DNA of 64,000 bases, taken from contig VXSC01000032.1 in the NCBI GenBank assembly GCA_009838195.1, forward strand, positions 1-64,000, read 5' to 3'. The DNA is from Rhodothermaceae bacterium. GTDB lineage: Bacteria > Bacteroidota > Rhodothermia > Rhodothermales > Bin80. Positions 52,234 to 62,029 of the stretch are shown here, in pieces (the first letter of the stretch is position 1; the number at the start of each line of letters is the position of its first letter). The notes beneath the pieces were generated by a model, which was not told where the DNA came from, did not search any database, and saw nothing but the letters and a program-made list of their open reading frames with translations. A program made the translations under genes and the position numbers.

Positions 52234-54801
52234 TTAATCAGACTGCTCCTTCAACTCGGCCAGAAGCAACAATGCCTGCATTGGTGTGATTTTATCTGGA
52301 TCAATTTCCTTAAGCCGATCTCGCAGTGGATCTGGTTCCGGTTCATCAAAGAGGGGCATCTGAGTGGATTCAATCTCAGGAGAGATCTCTCGGCTCACCG
52401 TTTCCTGCGACTCCAGCTCCTGCAGAATTATTTTCGCTCGCTGTAACAGTTTCGAGGGCAAGCCCGCCATGTGGGCTACCTCAATTCCATATGAGTGATC
52501 TGCGGCACCACGAACCAGTTTACGAAGAAAAACAATCTTGCCTTTATGCTCCTGTACGTGAATGCGATGATTCTCTACTCGCTCAAGCTGCTCTTCCAAT
52601 GCATTCAGTTCATGGTAATGTGTCGCGAAGAGGGTTCGTGCCGCAATCGAATCATTCTGATGTAGGTATTCTACCAGAGCCCATGCAATCGAGAGCCCAT
52701 CGAACGTGCTGGTACCCCGACCTACTTCATCTAAAAGGATGAGAGAGCTTTGGGTGGCGTTATTGAGAATGTTGGCAGTCTCATTCATTTCCACCAGGAA
52801 AGTGCTCTCACCTGCAGCCAGATTATCCGATGCACCAACCCGGGTAAAGATGCGATCAACCACACCAATTTGTGCTTTTTTCGCTGGCACAAAACTTCCT
52901 GTCTGTGCCATCAAAACAATCAAACCCACTTGGCGCAAGACGACACTCTTACCCGCCATATTGGGGCCTGTGATAATCAGTATCTGATTCTTGTCTGGAT
53001 CGATGTTCACCGAGTTGGGGACGAATGTTTCGGCGATAGATTGCTCCACAATAGGATGTCTCCCGTCAAGAATTCGAAGGCATCGGGAGTTATTCAACTC
53101 CGGCCTCACATATCTTTCACGCACCGCTACCTCCGCAAATGCCACCAGACAATCCAATACAGCAATCGCTGTCCCCAAGTCCTGAAGTTCCTGAGACTTT
53201 ATGGATAAATTAGCTCGCAAGGAGTGTAGCAGTTCATTCTCAAGCACTGCGATCTTTTCTTTTGCACCAAGAACACGTTCTTCGTACTCCTTCAACTCAC
53301 TCGTGATATACCGCTCTGCATTGACCAGCGTTTGCTTACGAACGTAGTCCCCAGGGACCTTATCTCGATGAGTATTTGTAATCTCAAGATAGTATCCGAA
53401 TACTTTGTTATAACCTACTTTGAGGGATGGGATACCGGTTCGTTCGATTTCACGCTTTTGTAATGTCTCAATGAACTTTTTCCCTGAACTGGAAATTTCT
53501 TGAAGTTCATCCAGATCGCGGCTATAACCTGAGCGAAAAATCTGCCCCGAGGATTCATCCAGAGCCTGATGGATCATTGACTCGACCTCGCTGCATGGGT
53601 TCAGGGCCTGGGCTAGTTTTCCCAAAACCGGACATTCCGATGCATTCAGTTGCAAAATTATATCTGGCACCTGGTGCAGGGCAAGCCCCAGACTTAGAAG
53701 CTCCCGTGGAATGGCACGCTGTGTACAGATTCTGGCAACTACCCGCTCAATATCACAAACCTGCTTTAGGTGATCTTGCAAGCTACTTCGGATATCCGAA
53801 TTTCCAACTAGTGTCTCCACAGCATCAAGCCGCCGATTGATCCGCTGAACATCACGCAGTGGCTGAAAAAGCCATCGCCGTAATGTCCGCGCCCCCATGG
53901 CAGTAAAAGTATGATCCAGAAGCTTGACCAAGGTCATCGCCTTGGAATCCCCATGAAGAGGTGTAAGCAGTTCAAGATTCCTACGTGTTTGCGGATCAAG
54001 GAGCATCGTGCCTTGATCCGTTTGCAGGCGAATCTTTTTGATGTGTTCTGGCTTCCCTTTTTGGGTTTCAATCAAATAGTGGAGGACTGCCCCTGCTGCA
54101 ACAATTCCCTCTCGTAGCTCAGAAACGCCAAACCCCTTCAGGGAATGCGTACCAAAGTGTTCGAGTAGTGTGAGGTTGGCAAAGTCATAATCGAAGACCC
54201 AATCTTCACGCGGTGTGACAATGTAGCCTTGGTTACGCAGATCCTGAACGGAGTCCCGGATTGATTTATCAATCAGGATCTCCGATGGCTCAATGCTTTG
54301 TAAGAGGTTGCTAAGCCGAAAATGGCTAACCTCCGTAAGCACAAACTCACCGGTTGAAACGTCCGCATAAGACACCCCTGCCTGCCTCTTTCCATAATGT
54401 ACTGCTACCAAGTAGTTGGCCTGCTTCGGTGAAAGTGTTTGGTCCCGAAGTGATACCCCAGGGGTGACGACTTCCGTTACTCCTCGTTTTACCAGAGATT
54501 TTGTTGCCTTGGGATCTTCCAACTGCTCACAAATGGCAACTCTCAGCCCCGCATCAACCAATTTGGGAAGATGATTTTCAAGCGCATGGTGAGGGAATCC
54601 TGCCAGTGCTACACTCTCTGTCGCACCATGTCCTCGCTTGGTCAACACAATTCCAAGTACGTCACTTGCCCTCAGGGCATCCTCTTCAAATGTCTCGTAG
54701 AAATCGCCCATGCGAAACAGCAACAATGTATCCGGATTCTCTTCTTTAATCCGGTAATACTGTCGCATCAGCGGTGTTTTACCTATGTTCTTCTGTGGCA
54801 T
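52234..54801 (-). CDS. mutS: DNA mismatch repair protein MutS
   Basis: An 855-residue mismatch sensor. The N-terminal domain has TPLMRQYYRIKEENPDTLLLFRMGDFYETF, which contains the Phe-x-Glu mismatch wedge (FYETF); the core domain follows; and the C-terminal ATPase has GPNMAGKS (about residues 612-620), DEVGRGTSTFDG and TLFATHYHELNAL. Complete length for MutS I. The matching mutL gene lies 7 kb away in the same orientation. Its 23-bp gap to the deacetylase gene suggests co-transcription. Confidence 0.97.
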   Translation of the reverse strand: MPQKNIGKTPLMRQYYRIKEENPDTLLLFRMGDFYETFEEDALRASDVLGIVLTKRGHGATESVALAGFPHHALENHLPKLVDAGLRVAICEQLEDPKATKSLVKRGVTEVVTPGVSLRDQTLSPKQANYLVAVHYGKRQAGVSYADVSTGEFVLTEVSHFRLSNLLQSIEPSEILIDKSIRDSVQDLRNQGYIVTPREDWVFDYDFANLTLLEHFGTHSLKGFGVSELREGIVAAGAVLHYLIETQKGKPEHIKKIRLQTDQGTMLLDPQTRRNLELLTPLHGDSKAMTLVKLLDHTFTAMGARTLRRWLFQPLRDVQRINRRLDAVETLVGNSDIRSSLQDHLKQVCDIERVVARICTQRAIPRELLSLGLALHQVPDIILQLNASECPVLGKLAQALNPCSEVESMIHQALDESSGQIFRSGYSRDLDELQEISSSGKKFIETLQKREIERTGIPSLKVGYNKVFGYYLEITNTHRDKVPGDYVRKQTLVNAERYITSELKEYEERVLGAKEKIAVLENELLHSLRANLSIKSQELQDLGTAIAVLDCLVAFAEVAVRERYVRPELNNSRCLRILDGRHPIVEQSIAETFVPNSVNIDPDKNQILIITGPNMAGKSVVLRQVGLIVLMAQTGSFVPAKKAQIGVVDRIFTRVGASDNLAAGESTFLVEMNETANILNNATQSSLILLDEVGRGTSTFDGLSIAWALVEYLHQNDSIAARTLFATHYHELNALEEQLERVENHRIHVQEHKGKIVFLRKLVRGAADHSYGIEVAHMAGLPSKLLQRAKIILQELESQETVSREISPEIESTQMPLFDEPEPDPLRDRLKEIDPDKITPMQALLLLAELKEQSD

Positions 54802-54824
54802 AAATTACAGCAGGTGAGCCTCGA

Positions 54825-56237
54825 TCATACCGGATATCCTCTCCATGAGCTAAGTGCATTTCTTAAAGAGCCAATATATGCCCCCTGTTCACTACACCAT
54901 TGAACGATGGCCTCAAAATGTTTGCCCCATCCTGGATAATCCATTTCTTCCCCAATCACATTATGCCACAATGCAACCCCTACTCCACCAAATTTCTGGC
55001 ACATTCTTAGAATTTCGGTGCTTTCGTGGATAGCTTCTTCCACTCCATAATTCTGCCGGTTAAAGAGAACCCCATCCATCAAGAGCAGGGGCATTTCCCA
55101 CAGGTCCATCACCTCGTTCCTATTACAGTCAAACTTTAAAAATGGCATACAGGTACCATTCCTGAATCCTGCACACTCCGAAAATCCAAGCGATGAATCA
55201 ATCAGGAAGCCGGCTTCAGCCTGCAACCGCGGTGTGATCCTGGGATCATAGCGCAGGAAATGTTGCCGGACACTCACGGGGGGCGTTCCAATTTGATTGG
55301 TGAGTGTACGGCGCTCGCTGCGCAAATAGCCGGGATGCGCATATGCATGGTAACTAGGATGCAACCCAATTTCAAAATCATCCGACTGCAGATCCCGCAG
55401 CATTTTTTGCAAGAATTTCTGATCCAGTCGATAATCCACATCATTGGGGCCATGAGCGGCAGCTTTAAGAAAAACGGTTGCGCTCCCATACCTGCGAATC
55501 AAACGATGCATTCGATACAATGCAGTTTGAAATGCATCTCCGGGCGTGAAATAACTTTGGATAAATTGAAATAACCTGCGCCACCTCTCCATACCATTCA
55601 CCTTTCGGTGATTCAGAAGAAAATAGTGCACCTTCTCCCTGAGAATCATCCCTAACCGCCAATGTTGAAGATAGTCTACATCAATGGTCGGACAAAATGC
55701 CCACTTTTTCCCCGCCCAAGTCTTTGACGATACCTGAATCCCCGCTGCGACAAGTTTTCCTTGAAGCACCTCACGATAACAATCCACAACCGGAATATGC
55801 GTCACATTCAGCATTGCCTGAAGTGATTCTTTGTGAGGGAAGCGGCCATGCGGGTCCCTCGCGATAGTTGCATTCTCCTGCCAGCCGGAGAGCCAATAAA
55901 ATGTCGATGCGACTAAATCATCCCCCGTCTTTGACGAGAAAAGAACTGGAAAATTGCAGCCGAAATTGTCTTGCCATGTAACGGAAGCCACATTCAGTGG
56001 GGCAAAATCATCAAAGAAATCTTCTGAGTTGGGAGCTAGCGGCAATACAATGATCTTTGGGTCAAGCCCGGAGGGCGCATCCCCATAGTAGATTCCCCGC
56101 CCGCCCAGCTTACTGCGGGACTGAAATATCGGACCCAAACCAAGCGGGCCAAGTAACATGCGTATACTATACTCAGCCTTAGGCCTGTATTGGTGGCCCA
56201 CTTCAAGGCACACGGGAATTGCTGAATTCATTGACAA
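54825..56237 (-). CDS. Polysaccharide deacetylase-like protein (DUF7033 type)
   Basis: A 470-residue protein. The N-terminal half (SIRMLLGPLGL, IIVLPLAPNSEDFF, VLFSSKTGDDLVASTFYWLSGWQE) matches the DUF7033-type domain seen before polysaccharide deacetylase regions in Bacteroidota; the second half has FCPTIDVDYLQHWR (metal Asp), IGLHPSYHAYAHPG and VALWHNVIG, a NodB-like layout. The NodB Asp-Asp and His-xxx-His motifs are only partly conserved, so activity may be altered or lost. The substrate is unknown. It ends 23 bp before the mutS start. Confidence 0.72.
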   Translation of the reverse strand: MSMNSAIPVCLEVGHQYRPKAEYSIRMLLGPLGLGPIFQSRSKLGGRGIYYGDAPSGLDPKIIVLPLAPNSEDFFDDFAPLNVASVTWQDNFGCNFPVLFSSKTGDDLVASTFYWLSGWQENATIARDPHGRFPHKESLQAMLNVTHIPVVDCYREVLQGKLVAAGIQVSSKTWAGKKWAFCPTIDVDYLQHWRLGMILREKVHYFLLNHRKVNGMERWRRLFQFIQSYFTPGDAFQTALYRMHRLIRRYGSATVFLKAAAHGPNDVDYRLDQKFLQKMLRDLQSDDFEIGLHPSYHAYAHPGYLRSERRTLTNQIGTPPVSVRQHFLRYDPRITPRLQAEAGFLIDSSLGFSECAGFRNGTCMPFLKFDCNRNEVMDLWEMPLLLMDGVLFNRQNYGVEEAIHESTEILRMCQKFGGVGVALWHNVIGEEMDYPGWGKHFEAIVQWCSEQGAYIGSLRNALSSWRGYPV

Positions 56238-56326
56238 TTGTTTTTCTTCATACCGTCAGTTCCCGCATCAAATTAAGCAGTTTGTCCATTCTCTAGGTGA
56301 CTAGCTGAACGCCGGAAAGCATTATA

Positions 56327-57601
56327 ATGGCCCGTGATCTTACCGTACTTGCTGACCCTGTCCATGGATTCATTAAAATTCCTCAGAAGATAATCCAATC
56401 ACTGTTAGAATCCCTCGAAGTGCAAAGACTTCGTCGGATTAAGCAGTTGGGGATGGGATCTCTCGTTTTTCCTGCGGCAGAGCACAGTCGCTTTCCACAC
56501 GCTTTGGGAGCAATGGGACTGTTATCTGGCGCATTAGACAGTTTTGAAGCGAAGGGAACTCGCATCGAAGAGGAAGAGCGGCTGACCGCTATGGCGGCGA
56601 TCCTCTTACACGACATTGGCCACAGTCCCTTTTCGCATACGCTCGAGTCCAAGCTGATCCATGATACGAAGCACGAGGAGATAAGCATAGCATTGGTTAA
56701 GCGCCTCAAATCACAGATGGGCAGCCTGCTTGACATGGCGATAGAAATGCTTGAGGGTAACTATGAAAAACCATTCTTTAATGCTTTGATTTCCAGTCAA
56801 CTGGATATGGACCGTCTCGATTACCTGTGCAGAGATTCTCATTTTACCGGGGTTGCCGAAGGCAGGATCGGAGTTGGCCGGATTCTACGAACATTATGTG
56901 TCCATCCTGCCGATGGCGGGTCTAAATCCCACCTTGCCATTGAGTCTAAAGGGGTATATGCGGTTGAAAATGTGCTCATTGCAAGAAGGCTAATGTACTG
57001 GCAGGTGTATGTTCATAAGACAGTCATTGCTGCAGACCATGCACTTGTAGGGGCCATTGATCGGGCTCGTGACCTGATTCGCAATGGTGACGATGATGCC
57101 GTGCATGGAATATCTCCGACCCTCTATTGGTTTCTCAAGGAGAATCCAGATAAGAGCCGAGTTATTGAGGATCAGGTTCTGACTCGCTTTCTTGATTTAG
57201 ATGACTCCGAGGTGATTTACAGCTTAAAGCAGTGGTGCACCAGTAACGACCGAATTCTCGCGGATTTATCGCGTCGGATTATTACCAGGGATTTATTCCG
57301 TTGCACCTTTCTAGAGGAAGAACCAAGCGATCATCTTCGTGAAAACTGGAGGGACCGCGTAACGCATACTCTGAGGAAAATGGGGATTACAAGCCCTGAA
57401 GCCCATACCTATTACTTAAAAGTCGGCAAATCCAGTCACGCGGCCTATAAACCGGACAAGAATGTCGTGCATGTCCTGAGTCCTCAGGGTCACCTGAGCG
57501 AGCTGGGTCAGTACGCGGATGGAGCCGCAATCAATGCCCTCACCAAGTTTGTACAAAAACCATATGCCTGTCACCCAAAAACCGTCGAGTTAGAGCTATG
57601 A
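56327..57601 (+). CDS. HD domain phosphohydrolase (dNTPase-like)
   Basis: A 424-residue cytosolic protein with an HD domain of the dGTPase/SAMHD1-like group. HSRFPHALGAMGL (His58), LLHDIGHSPFSHTLE (His95-Asp96) and SQLDMDRLDYLCRDSHFTG (late Asp) form the metal site. Similar proteins in this group are thought to cleave nucleotides, but the substrate is not shown. It is divergent from the deacetylase gene (89-bp gap) and its end overlaps the convergent isomerase gene by 6 bp. Confidence 0.85.
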   Translation: MARDLTVLADPVHGFIKIPQKIIQSLLESLEVQRLRRIKQLGMGSLVFPAAEHSRFPHALGAMGLLSGALDSFEAKGTRIEEEERLTAMAAILLHDIGHSPFSHTLESKLIHDTKHEEISIALVKRLKSQMGSLLDMAIEMLEGNYEKPFFNALISSQLDMDRLDYLCRDSHFTGVAEGRIGVGRILRTLCVHPADGGSKSHLAIESKGVYAVENVLIARRLMYWQVYVHKTVIAADHALVGAIDRARDLIRNGDDDAVHGISPTLYWFLKENPDKSRVIEDQVLTRFLDLDDSEVIYSLKQWCTSNDRILADLSRRIITRDLFRCTFLEEEPSDHLRENWRDRVTHTLRKMGITSPEAHTYYLKVGKSSHAAYKPDKNVVHVLSPQGHLSELGQYADGAAINALTKFVQKPYACHPKTVELEL

Positions 57602-58546
57602 TTCCAGGGCGTTACGGCAGTACTCTACACACTTGCCCATTTCCTCCATCACACTGGATCCCTCGGGAATCGGGTATTCCAGCTCAATCATCGCAGGAAT
57701 CGGATACCCCTCGTCTCTGATCAGTTGCAGTACTTCGGCAATCGGAGTATCTCCCATACCCCAGGAAACATTGTCCTGCCCGTTTTCAGGGCTTTTTCGA
57801 TCCTTGAGATGTAAATGGGCAATTCGATCGTGGTATTGCTGGATAACTGGGATCGGAGATGTCCCCAATGCAGCGACATAGTGGCCGATATCTAGATTGA
57901 GCATATTGTTTGGCGAATGTGCCAAATACTCATCAAAACTAAAATCTTCGTTGGCTACCTGCAGATGATTATGCATGCTATTAAGCAAACCATGTTTGGA
58001 TGCAATGGGGGCCATTCGCTCGGATGAACTGGCGGAGATTTCGAAGGAGATTCCACGAGCCCCAATTGCTTTTGCGGCACGGTACGCATAATCAATATCT
58101 TCGTCCGACCAGTTGGGGTTGCCCAATTTCAAGATATCAACCTCAACACCTGCATCCCTATACATTTCTCCTAACTCTGTAAATTTTTCGATCGGAGCGC
58201 TGCGACGCCACTTCTGGAGTTCCAACTCGGCTTCTCTCCTTGCATCCATATAGGCAGTCCTTTCCTCCGATGTCATGGAGTCGAGACGACGCCAAGGCGA
58301 GCCTCCTGACGGGGCACCGGCATATCTCTCGGCGGGGGTCCCCATTAACTCTACCGTATCGAGTCCGAGCGTTTTCATATATCCAAGAATTTCTTCCGCA
58401 CTATCAGGAATCTGGCGAAAGCTATAGGATATCGCGCCGATCTTTACAGCAGAAGGAGTTGCCAATAGCTGACGTGGAGCAACCGCGATTCCGGTAACTG
58501 CCGTGGCAATTTTCAGAAAATCACGGCGGTTAAATATCGTATTCAT
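57596..58546 (-). CDS. Sugar phosphate isomerase/epimerase-like protein, Tat-exported
   Basis: A 316-residue xylose isomerase-like TIM barrel (AP endonuclease 2 superfamily). It starts with a twin-arginine signal (NRRDFLKIATAVTGIAVAP), so it is made folded and exported. The barrel has IGAISYSFRQ, LDTVELMGTPAERY, GARGISFEIS, NSMHNHLQV, LNLDIGHYVAAL, HLHLKDRK and MIELEYPIP; the Glu, His, Asp and His residues are in the usual metal-binding places. Such proteins are widespread in Bacteroidota and planctomycetes near keto-sugar enzymes. The substrate is unknown. Confidence 0.82.
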   Translation of the reverse strand: MNTIFNRRDFLKIATAVTGIAVAPRQLLATPSAVKIGAISYSFRQIPDSAEEILGYMKTLGLDTVELMGTPAERYAGAPSGGSPWRRLDSMTSEERTAYMDARREAELELQKWRRSAPIEKFTELGEMYRDAGVEVDILKLGNPNWSDEDIDYAYRAAKAIGARGISFEISASSSERMAPIASKHGLLNSMHNHLQVANEDFSFDEYLAHSPNNMLNLDIGHYVAALGTSPIPVIQQYHDRIAHLHLKDRKSPENGQDNVSWGMGDTPIAEVLQLIRDEGYPIPAMIELEYPIPEGSSVMEEMGKCVEYCRNALES

Positions 58547-58773
58547 GGTGGGACAGAGTTTGTTATTGAGTTAGGAGAGAAGTTACTGAATCTATTGGCA
58601 AACAGCAACGACGGACTCATGAGTATGTATGATTAACGCCCCCTCCCGTTGGCATGACCAATTCGTTCAGGCTGAAGCGTGTGGGCTGAAGTAATGTATT
58701 AGGAAAAGACTATCCCCTGTGAGTTCCATCAATTCAGCGAAGAGTAAAGCAAACCATTAGAATATTGTTGAAG

Positions 58774-59940
58774 TTACTCACCAACAGGACTGTAGCTGCG
58801 AACTGAAATTTGAGGATATGGTGAGATGCGAGTAGTATACAAATGATCTTTTGAGATCGCCCTAATTATCGGCAATGAATCACCGATATACACTGCCTCC
58901 CCGGTGTGAGATAGCATGATATAAGACCGAAGTGCCGCGTATCTCTCTCCTCCCCCGTGAATACTCTCAGGCGTGAAAGAGGCGACCTGAACAATCACAT
59001 ATTTTTCAGGCAAAGAGACAACTCCGACTACCTGATCATACGTGCTGGAAAGTATACCCACTGATATTTGAGATCGTCCTGAGTTTCCACGTTTGTTTTC
59101 TTCAACCTCAAGTGGCTCAAAATTTGAGACTCTTGCTACCCATTGAATGTCCCCTTCAAGTGAATAGCCATAGATCATTGGAAGCAACCGAGGAGCATAT
59201 ATGATCCTTCTAGGTTGTCTCGAACATGCTATGTGTCCTTCACCGAAGGTAAGTTGCACCGCAGTAGATGGGGAATTGTATATGGTACCAAAAGAGCCTG
59301 AGCGATTTCCATCCGATGAATAAGAAAAGATCGAATTGGAAGATTCTCCAAGAAAAGTGCCATGAACGTAGACAATCCCATCCTGCTTGCAAAGTCCAAC
59401 TGGAGAAACAGATAGGGTCATTGTCTGTCCCAACTGATGTGCATTACCAACTCGATTGAAAATTGTCTTGCGGTAAGCTTTATCGACTACATAAATTCGT
59501 CCTGTAGAGTCAACTTCCATACCCCGAGGCTTGAAAAACTCACCCGGACCTCTACCCTCACTCCCCACTGAATAGAGAAATACACCCTCCGGGTTAAATA
59601 TTCTCACCTCACTGTATTGCGCATCCAGTATATATACATTCCCATTGGAATCCAATTTGATATCGGAAATCTGGCTGAACATCTCGTATGGTTCTCCATT
59701 CTCTACTCCAAGTGTCAGGATCTCTGTTGATGACAGCAGATTCTGACCTAATTCTCTGGCATCTTGGAGATCTTTGGAATCATAGTCGCGTGAATCAAGA
59801 TCATGACTATCCTCAATACCAGGAATCAGGCTTGGAATTGGATGAATGATTTTCTGAGTTTCCGCAGAAGCTCTAGATGAGCTCAGAAGAATCAGTAATG
59901 CACCAAAGAGAAATGACGTTGAGTAGTGAATTTTTTCCAT
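58774..59940 (-). CDS. 6-bladed beta-propeller exported protein
   Basis: A 388-residue protein with a signal peptide (residues 6-26, ending SRASA). Blades such as ISDIKLDSNGNVYILDAQYSEVRIFNPEGVFLYSVGSEGRGPGEFFKPRGMEVDSTGRIYVVDKAYR match the 6-bladed propeller (BF3886-type) exported proteins of Bacteroidota. No catalytic residues are recognised. I prefer the Met at 59940 to the one at 59949. It stands alone, with 227 bp before the isomerase gene and about 195 bp after hpt. Confidence 0.78.
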   Translation of the reverse strand: MEKIHYSTSFLFGALLILLSSSRASAETQKIIHPIPSLIPGIEDSHDLDSRDYDSKDLQDARELGQNLLSSTEILTLGVENGEPYEMFSQISDIKLDSNGNVYILDAQYSEVRIFNPEGVFLYSVGSEGRGPGEFFKPRGMEVDSTGRIYVVDKAYRKTIFNRVGNAHQLGQTMTLSVSPVGLCKQDGIVYVHGTFLGESSNSIFSYSSDGNRSGSFGTIYNSPSTAVQLTFGEGHIACSRQPRRIIYAPRLLPMIYGYSLEGDIQWVARVSNFEPLEVEENKRGNSGRSQISVGILSSTYDQVVGVVSLPEKYVIVQVASFTPESIHGGGERYAALRSYIMLSHTGEAVYIGDSLPIIRAISKDHLYTTRISPYPQISVRSYSPVGE

Positions 59941-60135
59941 TAAAACCATCGTTATTGGAGAGTTAACATGACATTGACCCTTGGTTGACTTTGAAGATCC
60001 CTCTTTCTTGTGTGAGAGATTTTACCCGTTCTTCAAGAGCGAATAGCACCCGGTCCGCTACCCGTTTAAAGGCAACGAGGTTTCACACAGGTCCATAGCC
60101 TCAATCAGGTGACAGACCATCCCATTGCTGCTTGA

Positions 60136-60717
60136 TCAGTCATTCGCCGGCTCAGCACTCTTTAGATAGTACAGTGCAGGCAATTCGCGAAGTTCCTGAG
60201 CGATATCCAAACCGTACCCCACGATAAATTCCCCGCTGGAAATAAAGCCCACATGATCCACTTCAATTGGACTCCCTTTTACCTTCACAAGGGAAACGAT
60301 GGTAACGGACTTTGGCCCATACTTGGAAAGTTGCTGGCGTACATATGTCAGCGTTCGACCTGAGTCGACAACATCTTCAACCAGAATTACATGTTGATCG
60401 TGAAGGGGCACTGTCGGGGGCATGATCTCTTGTATGGACTGGTTGCTTGTCATTCGGTCACCATAGGAACTCAAGCGCCAGAAGTCAACGACGCAGGGAA
60501 GTTTTATGGCGCGTACCAAGTCTGCTGTAAAGATGAATGCTCCCTGCATTAAGCCGATCACAATCGGGCGGTGTCCCCGATGCGTACGGGTTAATATTTG
60601 TCCGATTTCCCGAACACGCACTGCAATAGCATCGGCATCCTTGAACAGCTTCAGACGCCGGCCATGAATGATTTCAGTTTCGTTCAAAATAGAGTCTAGC
60701 ATAGTTTCGAGTTGCAT
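60136..60717 (-). CDS. hpt: Hypoxanthine phosphoribosyltransferase
   Basis: A purine salvage enzyme of about 193 residues that makes IMP (and GMP). PIVIGLMQGAFIFTADLVRAI, VDFWRLSSYGDRM, and the PRPP loop VILVEDVVDSGRTLTYV, followed by VGYGLDIAQELRELPALYYL, define the family. The start is uncertain: ATGs at 60717 and 60702 both lie inside the tilS 3' end, and the frame continues upstream. The 44-bp overlap with tilS in another frame implies coupling, and tilS-hpt adjacency is common in bacteria. Confidence 0.9.
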   Translation of the reverse strand: MQLETMLDSILNETEIIHGRRLKLFKDADAIAVRVREIGQILTRTHRGHRPIVIGLMQGAFIFTADLVRAIKLPCVVDFWRLSSYGDRMTSNQSIQEIMPPTVPLHDQHVILVEDVVDSGRTLTYVRQQLSKYGPKSVTIVSLVKVKGSPIEVDHVGFISSGEFIVGYGLDIAQELRELPALYYLKSAEPAND

Positions 60718-62029
60718 CCATGATCCGAAATGTATGCGAGAGGCGATATCCAACAACCCATACAATTTCGCCCTTACTGCACACCACAATTGTGTCTTTT
60801 CGCTTGGAGGCTGGAACACCTATATCCGTTAACAGGTCGCTAACCTTTTTTGTACCCTCCATTCCCAGGGGGCGGATTCGATCCCCCGGTCTCCAGTTAC
60901 GAACCGTCAAAGGTACAGTTAGTCGATCTGCGTCAAGCCAGGCTTCATCCGAACCGCGGAGATTGCCTGGTTTAGTGTGAGACAGATCAAGTCCAATCTG
61001 TCCTTCGGGAATGGCTACGGAGCTGGAATCCCCAAAGAGCTTTAATCTTTCCATTGGCTTGTGGTCAATGGAGTCCGAAAATGTGAGATAGTTTCGATCC
61101 CTCCATATCGCTCCCCCACCTACCTCAACCCGCTTCCCTGACTGCATGTGAATCAGAGCCATGACTCTCTGCGCCATTGCTTCATCGGCCGGAGCCCGTG
61201 GGATCCAATGACGCAGTCCTTCAATCACCAATCGCTGCGCTAATACATTGGGAATTTGCTCCAGATAGGTAATATCTAGCGATTGTCCCTCGGAGGCAGC
61301 ATCAAAGTTCTCCGCAATTGCCGGAGCAATGAACTCGTCAACCCATTGTCCGACGAGATTAGCGCTGCGAGCAAGTGCCTCGGCATTCAAATGCGGCATC
61401 ACCTTGGTGCGCAACCTAGACCGCAGATACTTTTCATCCTGGTTGCTCATATCTTCGCGCCACTCAAGATGCCGGGCCTCGGCATAAGCACGAATGGAGT
61501 CTCTGGTTTCAGTAAGTAATGGTCGAATCAGATTGCATGATGCTTCCAAACACCGTACTGGACGCATTCCCACCATCCCTTCCAAGCCTGTGCCACGATT
61601 GAGGTTGATGAGTAAGGATTCGGCCTGATCGTCACAATGATGCCCTACCGCAACACTTGTGATCTGCCGCTCAGAAGCTGTTTTTGTAAATAGAGAATAC
61701 CGTATCTCGCGGGCGGCCATTTGCACCGAGCGCTTGGTACCGGCAGCATGAGAACGTGCAGGAACTTGACGGACGTGGAGTTTCAGCCTCCGCTGAGCAC
61801 ATAGGTCACGTACAAATTTTTCATCCTCATCTGAGTCAGAACCACGTAATTGAAAATTTACGTGAATAACTTCACACCCGAATCCGAGGCCATTCAACAC
61901 ATCCAGAAGCACAACCGAATCAACTCCTCCGCTGACTCCAATCAGGATCCGCTCGCCAGCCGCCACCTGACAGGTATGCTTCATATAAGCTGCGACCCGA
62001 TCACGGAATGATTTCATCAGGCTCCCCAT
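60674..62029 (-). CDS. tilS: tRNA(Ile)-lysidine synthetase
   Basis: A 451-residue cytosolic enzyme that changes the C34 of tRNA-Ile(CAU) to lysidine. ILIGVSGGVDSVVLLDVL (PP-loop, residues 33-38), VIHVNFQLRGSDSDEDEKFV, VAVGHHCDDQAESLLINLNRGTG and EDMSNQDEKYLRSRLR are typical; the C-terminal domain has WRPGDRIRPLGMEGTKKVSDLL. Met5 (62017) is an alternative start. It overlaps the mutL end by about 17-29 bp and hpt at its own end. Confidence 0.95.
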   Translation of the reverse strand: MGSLMKSFRDRVAAYMKHTCQVAAGERILIGVSGGVDSVVLLDVLNGLGFGCEVIHVNFQLRGSDSDEDEKFVRDLCAQRRLKLHVRQVPARSHAAGTKRSVQMAAREIRYSLFTKTASERQITSVAVGHHCDDQAESLLINLNRGTGLEGMVGMRPVRCLEASCNLIRPLLTETRDSIRAYAEARHLEWREDMSNQDEKYLRSRLRTKVMPHLNAEALARSANLVGQWVDEFIAPAIAENFDAASEGQSLDITYLEQIPNVLAQRLVIEGLRHWIPRAPADEAMAQRVMALIHMQSGKRVEVGGGAIWRDRNYLTFSDSIDHKPMERLKLFGDSSSVAIPEGQIGLDLSHTKPGNLRGSDEAWLDADRLTVPLTVRNWRPGDRIRPLGMEGTKKVSDLLTDIGVPASKRKDTIVVCSKGEIVWVVGYRLSHTFRIMDATRNYARLYFERN

